From Chamaecyparis obtusa (taxonomy: Eukaryota; Streptophyta; Pinopsida; Cupressales; Cupressaceae), in assembly GCA_027943335.1 (NCBI GenBank), contig BSBK01002092.1, forward strand, positions 1-64,000: DNA of 64,000 nucleotides, in the 5' to 3' direction. The position numbers were made by a program, and so were the translations under genes. Below the pieces are notes generated by a model, which did not search any database, was not told where the DNA came from, and saw only the letters and a list, made by a program, of their open reading frames with translations. Within the stretch, counting starts at the first letter, position 1; each line of letters begins with the position of its first letter. Below are positions 1 through 13,319 of the stretch, one piece after another.

Positions 1-206
<206 letters not shown>

Positions 207-3200
207 GATAATGAATAATAATCTATTTGAAAGGAGCAATAGTCCATTCATAAGAAACAAACAAGAAAAATGGAAAAGAAAACTTCTTATAAAGGATCAT
301 GTTGATCCTCATAAGAAGTAATGATAATAGTTTATAAAAGAAGAACATATACTAGCACTACAATGTAAGTTCAATGGCATACCCATGAATGACACATAAA
401 ATAAGAAAGGAACTATGAAATGATGATGAATATGATAAGATTAGCACTATCAATAGCACTAGAGAATCATAATGACAGTTATCAAGATTTGGTAATAGTA
501 AGAAGAGTGTAAATAGAAATGAAAAATAATCCACAAAAGAGTAATCAGAGGTCATATTGTGATAGAAATCATTATTTACAAAAACAAAACAAAGATATGA
601 CTACCATGAAGAAGATAAAGAGAAACATTCATGTGTCAAAAATATTGTAATTATTGAAAATAGAAGTTTGTAGATGGTTCATGGAGGTCACAAAAATGGA
701 GAGTTATAGTCCATAGAAAATAGTGGTTGTCATGAAGAGTGAGATATAAAAAATATCACGTAAGCATTATGACTTCTCTCCTAGAGCATGAGAATTTTAT
801 TGTCATCATTTAGGTACTGATCACTGATATAACAAGAGCAGTCATGGGTATAGTCATAATTTATTTAAAGTAGAAGTGTTAAATATGAGTAAATCTTAGT
901 TAGAATAGTAGTGGATTCAAATAAAAAATGGTGAATGAGAGTTCTAAACCACTGATCTTGAAAAGGGCTCTCTCATGTTTCAATGAGATTGACTATAATG
1001 GAAAATTAGAGGGTCAATACATGTTGATGAAGAATGTATAGAGTATGAAACAATGAAGATTATATGCATTAAAATGAAGAACATGTCTACAAAATAGTGA
1101 TTAAAGAGAAGTAAGAAAGAAGTTTAATTCATAAATAATGACTTAAATGAGCTAATCATGTCGTGTTTCATAGAATAGGTAATATTCACTATTTGAAGAA
1201 GGAATAAAACCATACTAAAGGAAATCACAAGTGTGGCAATCACTACGAAGGAAAATGGTTTGTTGAGTTGTAATGATTAACAATAAAATCATAGTGATCA
1301 GTAGTTAGTAGTCAGCAATTGCAAGAAAAGAATGATGTGATAGTGAAGATGGTAATGAGGATGAAATGTAATGTCATGAGTAGTATGAAAATGAAAAGTT
1401 CCACTAGATCTAAAAATTAGTGAGGAAAACTCTTACAAAGAAAGTAACCTATTACATCACAATAAAGGGCACAAAATAATGATCTTATAAGATGGAAACA
1501 TGATTTTAAATCTCCAATCATAGGGATATGACATTAGCACATCATGATAAAAGTTTATCAGATTACTTAGGGGTTCCATGAAGAAGAAGATTACAAAAGA
1601 GTTTCAAAGCAATGAATAAGGTTTGTAGATCAATGAATTAGAAGGCACCCCCATTGTAGATGATAATCAAGCTTGTATGTAATGGGGGTGAGATCTTTTT
1701 TGAAAAGGCCTTTGTAAAACAATATAGGTCACACAGTCCAATCAAAGGAAAGCAATCCTTTGAAGGACCTACCTTGTAAAAAAAACACTTTTATTACAGT
1801 CAAGGTGCCATGAAAAGAAAAGTGTCATGACACTTTAAAAGAGATTCAAAGAAAAATTGTGACAAAAGAATATTGTAACAACAAACATCAAGATTGTCTT
1901 AAAGTTCAAGGAGTCATGAAGCTTTCAAAAAAAATAATCTAGTAACTTCTTACTATATATCTAGTTTTCAAATTCAAGATTGTATTATATCCATCATCTT
2001 CCAATGTGTCCTTTTATATGCTAAATATTCAACTTTATCTTTATAAAAACCCTCGATAAACCAAACAGTAATCAATAATTTGTATCATACTTTAATTGAA
2101 AATAGATCTTATTAAAAATAGGTATCATACTTTGGCAAAAGGTAATTTCCTTATTTGTAAACAACAAATATTAATGACGAACAACAAGCTATGCAAAGGG
2201 AATGAACTAGAAAGTCTTTGTGAGCCCGGTAAATCAAAGTAAATAGAAAGTATGTATTAAATTCATCAAGTTTAAATACCCCACATCTATATTGTTGTGG
2301 TGTCTTATTGTATTACATGGGATATAAAATGATCTATTGAGAGTTTGTGAAGTTTGTGCATCTTATCACAATTGAATCTAAAGGATGAGTAGGAAAACTA
2401 TTGTTGTTAGATGGAATCATTTTTTGGTGACCCTTAAGGTCATATATAGAATAAATGGTAAGTATAGATATTATTTAGCAAATGAGTTGGAATTATATAA
2501 GAATCTTGGTATCTTATACAATTAAAAAATTAACAAGCTAAAAATATTATTATAGTTATTGAGTGCATTATTTCATATGATTATAGAGTTGTCTCAATCA
2601 TGTTAGGAATCTCTTGTATGGTTCATGCTTGGAACAAGTTATGATAGTTAAATTAGTATTTCCCATAGAATATTTAAAAAACTTTATCAAAGATGTAAAA
2701 AATACTAAAAATAATCCCTATATAGTAATACTTATATTAAACATTCTAAATCTCAATCTATTTTACAAAAAATAGCTTATATTAGTCTTATATTATATGT
2801 GAGAATGAGCCCTCAAAGATTTGAATTCACATTTAAAAATAAAAATAAAAGTTAATTGTGATAGAAACATCCATGCTAATATGGGCAATATGGGTTAAAT
2901 TTATGTTATTTGAACAAAAGTAAGGTTGTTTTCCTACACACTAAAGGTAGGATTTCCATTAATCTTCCAAGTCCATTCAATCAATTCACAAGAAAAGTAT
3001 TTGTTCTTATGGGGCCAAAGCATAGAAATATACACAGAAAAAATAGAATAGTTACAAAGCACCATATATTTTACTTCACATTTCCTTTTATTGGCCATGA
3101 TAAGAGCTAAAGTCAATTTCAACCCATCTAAAAAAGAACAATGTGCTTGAATAACATGAATTCAATGGGTAATTTTCCTTAGTAATATCTACAACTATAT

Positions 3201-3469
3201 AATAACGGAGGCATGTCCATGGAAAATAAATATCTACCATGGGAGGCATGTCCATGGAAAACAAATATCTACCATACTTTTATAGCTTTTAAACAGTATA
3301 AGTAGATTATTGATGATGTCTATATGCACAACTAAAATATGGTAAAGCTTAAATTCTTGAGATTTTGTGTATATTATAATAATAATGTATATATTCTTGA
3401 CTAATATATTTATATTAAAATGCATTGTGAAGAAGTGGAAGATGTAATTATATAATATGCAATGACTAA
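207..3469. other. AT-rich spacer, no gene recognised
   Basis: About 3.3 kb with stop codons in all frames and only chance open frames below 70 codons. I saw no splice-like structure, LTR or conserved motif apart from the short tandem repeat near 3207. It could hold decayed elements that are too degraded to recognise by eye. Confidence 0.6.
3207..3276. repeat. Two tandem copies of a 35-bp unit
   Basis: Units at 3207-3241 and 3242-3276, each beginning GGAGGCATGTCCATGGAAAA, differ at about two positions. The unit is not seen elsewhere in the window. Confidence 0.85.
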
Positions 3470-3995
3470 ATTGTTCTTAACACCCTATAGAAGTACAAAT
3501 ATGATTTTTAATATCTTTACCTATAATAAAAAGATAGCGATGTTGATAAACATATTTGAAAGATTGGTAAGAAAGGATCTTCTCCATAGGAAAGTGTTTT
3601 CATTTGCTTAAGTGATTTTGATAAAAAAAAATGGAAGATAACAAGAGATTATGTAAGTGTGGCTGCTATAGCTATGATGACACTACATGATTGACGATTG
3701 AGACTTCTTGCAATTGGAATGCAATAGAATGAATATTGGAATGTTTTGGTAGAGGAGGCAAGGATTTTCCATATTTTGATGTACAAGGTGATATGAGGCC
3801 TAACTAAAGATTGAACTTTCTACAAAAATTGATTTGGTGAGCTTCCCTAGTGATGGGTAAATCCTAAATGTTTCTACTTAACAATTTATTTATATAACAT
3901 ATGTTACTTGATGATTGATTGATGTAAGCTACTTACAAATAAATATGTGAAGTACACACCCTATACACATAACTTAAGAAGTTTTAAAACCCTTC
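3470..3995. repeat. Segmental-duplication flank, copy A (matches 46745-47265)
   Basis: Non-coding DNA that aligns by eye to 46745-47265 with many substitutions and small gaps. Shared stretches include GATGTTGATAAACATAT (3539 and 46818), TTGCAATTGGAATGCAATA and AGAAGTTTTAAAACCC. It lies downstream of MATE copy 1 exactly as its partner lies downstream of MATE copy 2, so the duplicated unit is larger than the gene. Identity is lost near 3995/47265. Confidence 0.75.
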
Positions 3996-6077
3996 TAGTG
4001 TTGTCCCTTAGTTGTTTCCCTTGATGTCAAAGGTCCACATAAATTGTTCATATTGGATTGGTAACATCACATTGTTAAGAAGATGTTGCATTGGATTGAC
4101 TTTTAGCACATACCTAGTATAGTGACATGCATTGACTTGTTGGCACATACCTACTCCAGTGACATCATTGGCTTGTATTCACATATGCTTGTCTATTTGT
4201 TTATTCTACTCCATTACAAACTGCATGATCATCATAGATGGTATAGTTCAAGTAGTTCTTTTGGTTGTGCATGATCATCATATACTACATTGGTTCCATC
4301 ATATGATACATACACAGATTGGGTGCATGTACAAGTTGATGTTGGGTACAAGTACACAATGATACAATTTGGTTAGTTTTGACATTGAGATTAGTTTTAT
4401 TGCTAGTATAGAGTTTTTTTAACTCATAAAATACCTAAGTCTTTAGTGGGATATGTTGCAATCCATAAGTGGTTCATTCATACTTGACATGGTATGTTGA
4501 TACTTGGTACATGCTATATATGATTCTTCATAAGAAATTATTATTTGATTCATTATGTGTTTATTATCTTTAAAATATTTATGTTTTATGTACCATTGTT
4601 ATTAATAAGGGTTGATGACTTATTATCATCTCCTCAATAAGTCATTGATTTCTTATTCCATACAAGGTAAATTAAGTTATAAATATCTTGAAAAGGTACT
4701 AGGATAATAATCAACATGTCAAGTAATGAGGATAGTTATATGTTGCAAGGATGCACTTGATCTTCTACACAAAAATGTTTTTATAAGATTATTGGAAGTG
4801 GCAATAGTATTTGCAATCATTTTTTATTAAATCCCATGATAATGCACTTTGTACACATTGACATTTTGTGGTTTCAAAAAGACATTGGTTTTGGTTTTTT
4901 TCTAAATAACAAAGTAAAGGTATCATTATTTTTTTTTCTCAAGTTTTTTTTCCAAGGCATTTTCTTGCATCTTCAAAACATAGATTCTAGGGCATGGATT
5001 GAGCACTAGAAAGAGTTCAAGGGCACATATTCTATAAGTTATTTGTTGTGAGATTTGGTGGCTGCAAAAAAGATCTCTGGCAATTTTGGTTTGTTTTCAG
5101 ATGTAATAACAACATTCCCGGTAGTCAGTTCTTACCCTAATCTGTTAGTAATCTTAGTCAAGATTTAAAAACAAAAGCCAAATGCATAAAAGGTTTGTAC
5201 TTAATTTTTTCTTTAGGATTAATGGGAGATGGTTAAAAATCTATTTTTTGTTGTTTTTTATTTCAGTTATGAAAATCTAGTTCTGTTTGAGCATGAGTAT
5301 AAGAAGTGGTACAGTTGTTGGAAAGGTGTTTGAACCAAAAGGAAATGAATGTGAGGTTGTTTTTAAAAGGAGATATATTTTTTGAAACAAGGTTGTGTTT
5401 TGATTCCAAAAAATAAAGGCAGTAACATTTTTATCAAACATTATGTGGTGTTATAAGCACTAATGATCTTTTGTAAATATAATTGTAAACTCAAAAAATA
5501 CTTATGCTATTGAGAAGTTGCCATTGTTCAACAAACATTTGAAACTTACTATGTAATGTGTATAATCATTGATATGTTAACATCAATAAAATTTATATTT
5601 GATAGGCTTTACATAATGAAGTCTATGATATATGGAGTGTATTAATGTACTAAATCAAAATGTATTGCAGTGAAACATAGAAACCCTCTATCTTTTATTC
5701 TTTCATAATATGCTAGATATTACTAGTTCATGTCAATGAGATATAGATTGATCTTTTGTTCAACTAGTAAGGCATTTGTATGTTGCTAGTGAGGCTCTGG
5801 CACTCAAGCATTTTGATTAAGTCAGTAAGGCAATTATGAGTGGTTTTTCTTCCTCTAGAGGGTTTTCCACACAAAAAAATATTTGTGTCATAGTTCCATT
5901 ATTTCTGATCTAATGATCTTTAATATTCTTAAAGAATTTATATTTATATTTTAAATGATTGCATTCAATTAACCAATGTAGCTATAATTGAAGTAACAAA
6001 GAGCTTAAATTGATTTAAGTTTTTAATTTTGCTAAGACACTGACTAGTCTATGCACTTTTCACAACATGAAGAACAA
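3996..6077. other. Spacer downstream of MATE copy 1
   Basis: About 2 kb without a recognised gene. The matching interval below MATE copy 2 is only about 0.1 kb before homology resumes near TATGCACTTTT (6052 here, 47366 there). About 1.9 kb has therefore been gained here or lost there. An imperfect local repeat containing GCACATACCTA occurs near 4107 and 4143. Confidence 0.5.
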
Positions 6078-7755
6078 TTACGCCACGAGCACCGTTAAGA
6101 GAGGATGTGTTTCTGTTTGTGCAGATGGGATGTATAATCTTTTACAGAGACAGCCTTCCCTCGCCAGGTTGCATATAATTTGTATACGCGGCTTCTCCGG
6201 AGAAGATTCACCGGTGCTGGCGGTGAGCTCCCTGGCTCTCGCGGCCTGCACAGTCCAGTCCGTCCGCAGCACCACAAACAACATCAGCATAACGCACGAC
6301 CCTTGTGCTGCAAGCATGCCAAACCATAGACCCACAAATTCAAATTTATAGACGAAGCTCAAAATCAAAGCAACGGGTGTGCCGAACAAATAGAAAGAGC
6401 CCAAATTTATATTGGCGCCCATGGCTGGGCGAGCGCTGCCTCGAAGCACTCCGCACCCCGTCGTTTGCGGCCAATTCGCCAGCTCGCAGAGGCCCACTAT
6501 TGGCAATGCCAACGACACCAGCGACAGAATCTCCTCATCTTTGGTGAACATTCTACCCCACGCATGACGCACGGTTAGTGTAAAACTCATCGCTATGAAG
6601 CTCAAAACAGCCGCCAATGCAATTGCCACTATTGTGGCCGTGCGGGCTTTGGCCGGTCTGTTCGCACCAAGCTCGTTTCCCACTCTCGTCGAGACTCCCA
6701 TGCCTAACGACGATGGAAATATGTAAAGCAGCGCCGTGGTCTGGATGAGAATTCCCATCGAGGCGACCGTGGCTTGGGGGTTTAACAGTAGTCCGCAGAG
6801 AAGAATCATGAACTCATACCACCACCACTCTAAGCACACCGATGCACAACTGGGGATTGCCAGTCTCAGAAACGACATCCACCCTTTCAGGCATTCTCTC
6901 GACACTCTCGGCAGCGAATCCATGTAATGCCCCGACAACCACGTGTAGCATGCCAAGCATATAACCATGTTGAAATTGGTCAACACGGCAGCCAGGGCGA
7001 CGCCCCGGATTGATAGTTTGAAATATACCACTAGAAGAAAATTGATGGGAACGTGAAGGAGAAGAGCCACGCCTGCTGAGACTGTGAGCGGAAGAGTGGA
7101 GCTCTGAGTTCGAAGGAAAATCCATGAGCGGATGAAGAAATGACTGCGCGATGAGATCCGGCAGAGAGTAGAAAAGGTACGTGCCTGCCATTCTGGTGAT
7201 GCTCTCGTCCTGCCCGCACCACAGCAGAATGGATTCGATGTTTACCCACAGCAAAGCGATGGGCAGAGAGGCGCAGAGAAGGATGAGAATTGTTCTGTGA
7301 AGGGACTGGCCGAGAAGACTCCACCGTTTCGCCCCAAATGCCTGGCTGCAGACGGGTTCCACTCCCATAGCCAGGCCGGAAATAACTGAATAGCCGGTTA
7401 TGTTTGCAAAGCCGATAGAAAGAGATCCTCCCGCGAGCTCCATCTCTCCAAGGTAGCCCAAGAACTGCATGGAAATCATGCCTCTCAACTAAAGAAGCAG
7501 TCCCATTACTACTACTGGCCCCGAGATTCTGCCAAGCATCACCAATTCCTCTACAACCTGAAGGAACTACAGGTCAACTAAACAAAATCCAATCTACAAT
7601 TTGTGAAACTGTGCAATAGCAATTAATTCAATACAAACCTCGCGAAGTTTTGGCCAGCGATTCAGCTCGTCAAAATCTGGATGGGTTACGCGGTACTGAT
7701 TGTGAGTCAGCGTACACAATTGAAATCTCTCTCCGTTCTTCTCACAAGTACACAT
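6078..7755 (-). pseudogene. MATE efflux transporter, copy 1, disabled
   Basis: This is a broken duplicate of the MATE gene at 47999-49913, about 90% identical by eye in exon 2. Exon 1 (7755-7639, 39 codons, starting MCTCEKNGE) ends at donor GAG|GTTTGT. Exon 2 starts at 7557 after CAG (7558-7560), giving an 81-bp phase-0 intron. Two lesions disable it: a TAG at 7491-7489, where copy 2 has a Tyr codon, and a one-base insertion near 7121-7130 that shifts the frame after the motif SFLHPL. The rest of the transporter (motifs SVCLEWWWYE, GVSTRVGNELGANRPAKA and TTGCGVLRGSARP) reads on in the new frame to a TAA at 6080-6078. The GC-rich coding sequence stands out from the AT-rich flanks. A truncated product is possible but would lack most of the membrane helices. 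Confidence 0.9.
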
Positions 7756-7987
7756 TCTTGTAATTTCAATGTAAGCAAGTTTTGCTTGTTTAAATTACAC
7801 TTGAATACTCCTCACAAGGCTAGACAAACGAATTCGAGTGGTATCTGGTGGAATAACTACTAACTATTTATACCTAGATACAGTTCAGAGAAGGTATTTC
7901 AGGCCATCTGACTTAAAAAGTTACCGTTTGATAACTTCAGCTCCGCTGTAAACGCACGTATAGATATTTCCGTTACTGTAAAGTTGA

Positions 7988-7995
7988 ATTTATAG
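7988..7995 (-). promoter_or_regulatory. TATA box of MATE copy 1
   Basis: CTATAAAT on the minus strand, 233 bp above the exon-1 ATG. MATE copy 2 has the same octamer at 50125-50118, 205 bp above its ATG, in homologous upstream DNA. Conservation between the copies supports a core promoter. Confidence 0.55.
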
Positions 7996-8928
7996 AAGAG
8001 TAAAGGGTTATAAGGACAAAACTAGACCTCTGAGGTCGCCAAAGTTGATTCATTGTACAGAGACAAGTAACGACGGAGGTAACTATTCGATCCAACAACA
8101 CTACTTGCGCAGACTTGGACAATATCAATAGAATTTGCTCTTTGTGTTGCATAAACATGTTGTTATCGTTAATGCCTCTTTTGCCCTAGTAACCTCTTTG
8201 TCCACAAATGGTAATCATTTGTTTCTACTATAGCGAAAGAGACAAACACAATTGTCCTTCTGCGTAGAGAAATGTTCTTCTGTTACTAAGCTACAAGAAA
8301 ACCTGCTCAATCGAATTCTATACAAAGAACAACTTTTCCAACGATCGTTTCTCCTGGTAAACTTTAGGATATTCTAATTTGTTTTAGGGCTTACCCCAAC
8401 TTGATTTTTCGTCGATGATTTCATTTTCGTATGAAATGGAATACCCATCTAGGTCAAAAAGATATATAAAAACGATAGGCAGATGGTCTTTTAAAGAATA
8501 TACTTAATAAAAATATGGAAGGATACGCAAATGGCCTTTTTAGAAAAAAGAATATACTAATAATTTAATTGTTTTATTCTATTGTTCATTTTTTATTGAA
8601 GTATTTTATCTCTTTGCTATATAACAAAGACTGCAATTTAAAAACTTTAGTTTCTAATTTTGTAGTTTAATTTAAATACTATTCTTATTTAATTATATTA
8701 AAAAATTTAATTTTAATTATACAAAAAGTCATTTGTACTTATTCAATCTAAAATATTAAAATATTAAGCTGTTTTTATTATTTCATTAAACAAAAATGAA
8801 TTAATTATTCTTTTTGTTAGAACAATTAATCTCAATCATCATAATATTTATTTCTTATTCATCATATAACCAAATAGACAAGGTGGCATTGTTTCAATGT
8901 TGGTCGACCTTAAATTTCATATGGAATG
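7996..8928. other. Upstream region of MATE copy 1, then AT-rich spacer
   Basis: To about 8360 the sequence still resembles the region above MATE copy 2 (shared blocks include ACGGAGGTAACTAT and TTTTCCAACGATC), so the duplicated segment reaches at least this far. From about 8480 to 8928 it is very AT-rich with no recognised feature. It ends at the 5-bp target duplication of the solo LTR. Confidence 0.6.
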
Positions 8929-9177
8929 TGATGAAGGGTACTCCCCTTAATAGCACAAACACACAGAATAGAATTGAGAATAACAACGAATTGCAGGACA
9001 ATAAATAGTTTTTTTATTATCTCCAATAAAATGGAATTACAATATTAAAAAATATAACATGCATAGCCACATGCACAACCACATAGGCATTTTCATTATA
9101 ATATTCTGCAAGCCAGAGCCACCAGATGTCTCTCCAAAAACTGCCCTAGATAACCCTATGAGCCTTCATTATATAGC
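8929..9177 (-). mobile_element. Solo chromovirus LTR, left piece
   Basis: It starts TGATGAAGGGTACTCCCCTT and aligns to the first 250 bp of the 857-bp LTRs at 56784 and 62289. The target duplication GAATG (8924-8928) recurs at 30021-30025. With the right piece (29411-30020) the total is about 854 bp after removing the ATAGC duplicated by the nested insertion, which is one full LTR and no internal region. It is therefore a solo LTR, left by recombination between the two LTRs of an older insertion, and later split by the 20-kb element. Confidence 0.9.
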
Positions 9178-11769
9178 TATTACCCAAATTTTCATATGCA
9201 TTCAAATTTGGCTGAAAACCATACCCAGGCCTCTGTTTTTACCATGTCTACCATCCCTGAAATTTTCACTAATTTATTCCATGTTCTCTGGTCTCTGCAA
9301 ATTTGTTATCTCCCTGGTCTGCAGTCTAAAAATTTCATAAAACTAGCCATTGGTGTTCGAAAATCCAAAAAACCCTAAGCCTTGTTATATTTTCATATTA
9401 CCTTTTCGGCAACTTAAGTCATCCAATTTGCACGTGCCTTTATTAACCCTTTAGTCGCCAAGTCTCTGATTCCTAGCGGTTAACTCCTTAACACTCAGCG
9501 ATCCCGCGAGTGGTTACCATTTAGGTTGGCGGTCTTAGTTCAAACGGCCAGGTCAAGATTCTTGATCCGACGGTTGTCGCATGATCTCATAGGGTCAGAA
9601 GATTCCTTGAGATCTTGCGACGATCATCGATTTTCTTCTACCTGTAGAGCCCAATGTGTTAGTGGGACCGGTGCTATGTGGATCCATTTTGGCGGCCTGT
9701 GATTGACTAAGGTTGAATACAGGTGGAAGGTTGTCAGTGGGGCTGGGCCCTTTCAGTGGTCAGGAGGCTCTGACATCTGCCAAAGATCTACGGTTGGCGT
9801 ATCTTCGCAAAGGTTTGTGTCAGGGCTCGCAATCTTACGACAACCACCGATCTTGGTTGGTGTCAGAACTTCCTTCAGTGGGTCCTTATGTGTTGACTTG
9901 CTTGAATCTGATTAGTCCAGAGAGCAATGACTTGGATGCCGCAGTGGGACCGTGTCAGAGGACATGCAAAGATGTCAGAAAGATGAAGATCGACGGTTGG
10001 CATATCTTTGCAAAGGTTTGTGTTAGAGTATGAGATCTTGCGCTAGCCATCAGATTTGCCAAAGTGTTCAGACTTGTCAGTGGGTTCGGTGCCAGGTCAG
10101 GATGAGTTGCTGAGTCCTTATTGGTCGGAATAAAGAGATATGTCAGGTGATCCCAGTGACATGTATTGCTGACATGCATGCTTTTAATTGGCTACCGAAT
10201 GATGATGAGGATTTCTAGGTGGACTGACGTGTCAGTGGGGTCCCAGCTTAGAAAGGATCTAATGGCTGGCACATAAGCGTAAGGAATATTCTGGGGCTAT
10301 GAGATCATGCACCCACCGTTCGATCGCTATCTCGAGCAGTGGGTCCGATGTCAAAAGGTTGGAACGTGTATCCGAAATGGTGCAGTTTGATTGGTTGTTG
10401 ACTACCGCGGTGGCGGTTGACTTGTCAAGAAGGGTTTTTTACTATTTTAAAGGGCGCATCTGGGCTATTCATCTATCAGGAGGGTTATTCATCGATGGTC
10501 ACATTTTAAAATATATCTGCTAGCCGTTAATATTCAAATTTGAATATCTCTGCAAGGGTTTTGCGTTCTTTCGGCCACGCATGACGTCGGTTAGCTCAGG
10601 AATTGATTTCTCAGGATGGTTATGGTTGAGAGGGTGATGGAGGTGACCGTTGGCCAGTGTTGCAGGGTACTGTGCTGTGTTCCCGCACTGGAAAGTAATG
10701 AAAAGATTTGGTGCCACCTTTGCAAGCAATACCTCTTCCAGGGAAATAAGATCGGATTTGAAGCCTTCATGGCTTAGAGGAGTTGTAGGTGGGTAGATGG
10801 GTCAGAGTTGTTGTTTCTATAGGTGGACTCAGTCTAGGATCAACATGCAAGAGAAAGATCTGATCTGATGACCGATTCTCAGTGATTTTCATGATGGGTC
10901 ATCAGTGTACCTAGGGTTTGATATTTTTATTGTAAAATCTTGTAACCCTAGTTAGGTTAGTTTTGACTCCTGTTTGCATGCAATTGAGTATGTATATATT
11001 ATTTTGGAGCCTTTAGTGCTCAAGGAGTTGGACAATTTGTAGAAGAAAATTCACCTTTTTCTTAAAGGCTATCTATGGTATCATTTCTACCCTCTGGTTT
11101 ATACAGTTGTATTTCTCCCATTGATGATTCAAATATTGCAAAGGTATTTTGTGACAATCCTTCATGTCCCTATGCTTCCTTGTTTGGATTATCTCTTATT
11201 GGATCAAAGTATGTGCATGTTTTCAATGATAGTTTAGGGTTCTTGATCCCTCTTGCTTTCTGCAATTTTGTGTGTTACTGTGTTTGATTTGATTTAGATG
11301 TTCTTGTGGGTATACCTCAACCCCCTTAACAGTTTTGTCTCAATCCTACACCGAGTTGTAGAAGTGAATGTCTGTTTGCAGGTCATAAGTTGTGTCTTAT
11401 TCTCAGGCCCTCTTATGAAATACTTATGCAAGCCTATTCAGTAAGTTGTGACCTACTAGACCTGAGCTTTTCATTGATTTCATTCCTACATACTGAGATC
11501 CAAACCCTAATTTTGGTGCATCACCTAGTAGGTAATTTACTTTCAAGTCATTTCCCTTACAAGCATTCATTCTATCCCTTTCCCTCCAAAAGTTTTACTT
11601 TTATGTCAAAAAAAAAATTAAGGTTTTTATCCAAGAGGAACCAGCCTAGAACCTGGAGGTCTCATCTCAGTTAGCAAAGGCCCCACAACTTGGAGATGAT
11701 TCCCATGTTATACTGAGTTATCAAGACCAAGAGAGCTTGAAACAAAGGGTGCAAACTTAGTGTATAACA
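9178..11769 (+). repeat. 5' LTR of the Tat-like element
   Basis: Near-collinear with 26820-29410. It contains a degenerate internal repeat about 200 bp apart, with the motif GGTTGGCGTATCTTCGCAAA near 9794 and a variant near 9995. The several short open frames inside it are not genes. Confidence 0.95.
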
Positions 11770-11772
11770 ATT

Positions 11773-13319
11773 ATGGCACGCCTGGTGGGACTAGTAAAAG
11801 ATCAGATTAATGTTCAAAGGTGTTCCTATTGGCTCATTTGCAAAGGGATTAAAGAAGTTCAGTACAGGCTTAAGCTCAAGGATTCCCCACCTTGGTGCCA
11901 GTGTAGAACAATTCTAGCTCGCTCGGTGGGACTAGAAGTTATTCAAATTCAAAGATATGATATCTCTGATATGCAGATTGCAAAGTGCAGGCTTTTAGAA
12001 GTCATTCTATCAAGTATATCTGGCGACTCCACTAATTTCAAAGATCTAGGCTACCTTGTTCAAAGTTTTATGAGAAAGATTGAGACTAGAAGCTCAAAGC
12101 CTACCCAATTTTCAGAGTTTCCCTCAAGAAGAAGTCACAAAGGCAGGTCAACTCAAAGGACATCCCCTGCAAGGAGAGTTCAATCTACACCTCTTGATAC
12201 TTCAGAAAGGAGACCTTTTCCCTTTCATTCAAGAAGAAGAGAGAGATCTGTAACCAGAGATCTAGAGGAAGATTCCAATCTAGCAACAAATACAACTCAT
12301 ATAGTTGTCAATCTTCAGATTCTAGCTCCTACAATGGCAAGACAGTTTTCTTTTGCACCATTCAACCAAGGCAGCCCATTGGCCTTTTCTCAACATCATG
12401 ATGTGCCCATGGTGGCACTTAAGAGTATACTTGATTTCACAAGTGAGCGGCAGACAACTGCTTTTGAGCACATAAGAGATGTGACCACCATATGCAGCAT
12501 ACACAACATTACTCAAGAAGATGTGGCCACAAAGTTATTAGCAGCCTCTTTAAAAGGTAAGGCTCTAGAATGGTTTAGAACTCTAACTGTTGGTTCTATT
12601 ACTTCCTGGGATGAGTTAGAGGATGCATTAAGTAAATATTTTGAGAATAAATCAGATAATTTGTCTCTAGTTGAACAGTTAACAACTATTAAGAGAGACC
12701 TTCAAGAACAAATGACAGATTATAATAGTAGATTCCTTAAAACATGGAATAGAATCTCAGTCTCTGTGAGACCATCAGCTGACCATGCTTTCCTATACTA
12801 TTTACAAAGCCTAAATGGTCAAATTTCTATCATGATCCAGTCTATGGGCTGTACTTCTCTACCCCAAGCTTTTGACATAGCTGTCAGGACTGAAAATTGT
12901 TTGATCCAAGCAGGCATGATTGCTAAAAGGCCTCCAATGCCCATTTTTCCTAGCCTTCAACCCATTGCACCTGCCCAAGTACCCCCATTTACCCCTATTC
13001 CCACCATATTGGCACCCCAAGCTAGTACTAGTGGTCAAGAGCTGAGGACTAGTTTCTCTCAAGAGTTACAAGAAATAAAGAGTAGTCAATAAAGCAGTCA
13101 ACAAGAAATGACTAACTTGTTGCAGACCTTGACTAAGGAGGTCACAAATTTGAAGAAGCAAGGTCAAGGAATCAGACCACCATTTCAGTCACAAGGCCAA
13201 GGTCCTAATCAGCAATATCAAAATCAAAGACAGCCTTATCAACAAAATAGGCCACCATACTAAGGGGGCTATCAAGCAAAAAGACAAAGTTGTAATCAGA
13301 GACCATTCCAGCCATATAA
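11773..13319 (+). pseudogene. gag of the Tat-like element, 5' part
   Basis: Open from 11773 to a TAA at 13090-13092 (439 codons), then continuing in frame with one more TAA at 13261-13263 until the nested insertion. A basic, Ser/Arg-rich N-terminal half is followed by a retrotransposon gag (capsid) domain at about residues 220-335, with the motifs ATKLLAASLKGKALEWFRTL and SWDELEDALSKYF. The C-terminal tail is Gln-rich and shows no CCHC zinc knuckle. Gag would form the cytoplasmic particle that packages element RNA. The first ATG overlaps the primer site, so the true start may lie further in. Both stops are TAA where CAA (Gln) fits the Gln-rich context. The frame resumes at 21775 after the inner element and runs to a TAG at 21880-21882. 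Confidence 0.85.
11774..11792 (+). other. Probable primer-binding site of the Tat-like element
   Basis: TGGCACGCCTGGTGGGACT begins 4 bp after the 5' LTR, with the TGG start expected for pairing to a tRNA CCA end. I cannot assign the tRNA. A related sequence, CTCGCTCGGTGGGACTAG, recurs about 145 bp downstream near 11918. Confidence 0.55.

Noticed and set aside
6067..6547. Plus-strand open frames of 80-94 codons
   Set aside because: They are antisense shadows of the GC-rich MATE exon; the same happens at 48030-48706.
9703..10033. Overlapping 70-106-codon frames in the Tat-like LTR
   Set aside because: They lie inside an LTR, only part of them recur in the partner LTR, and they encode no recognisable domain.
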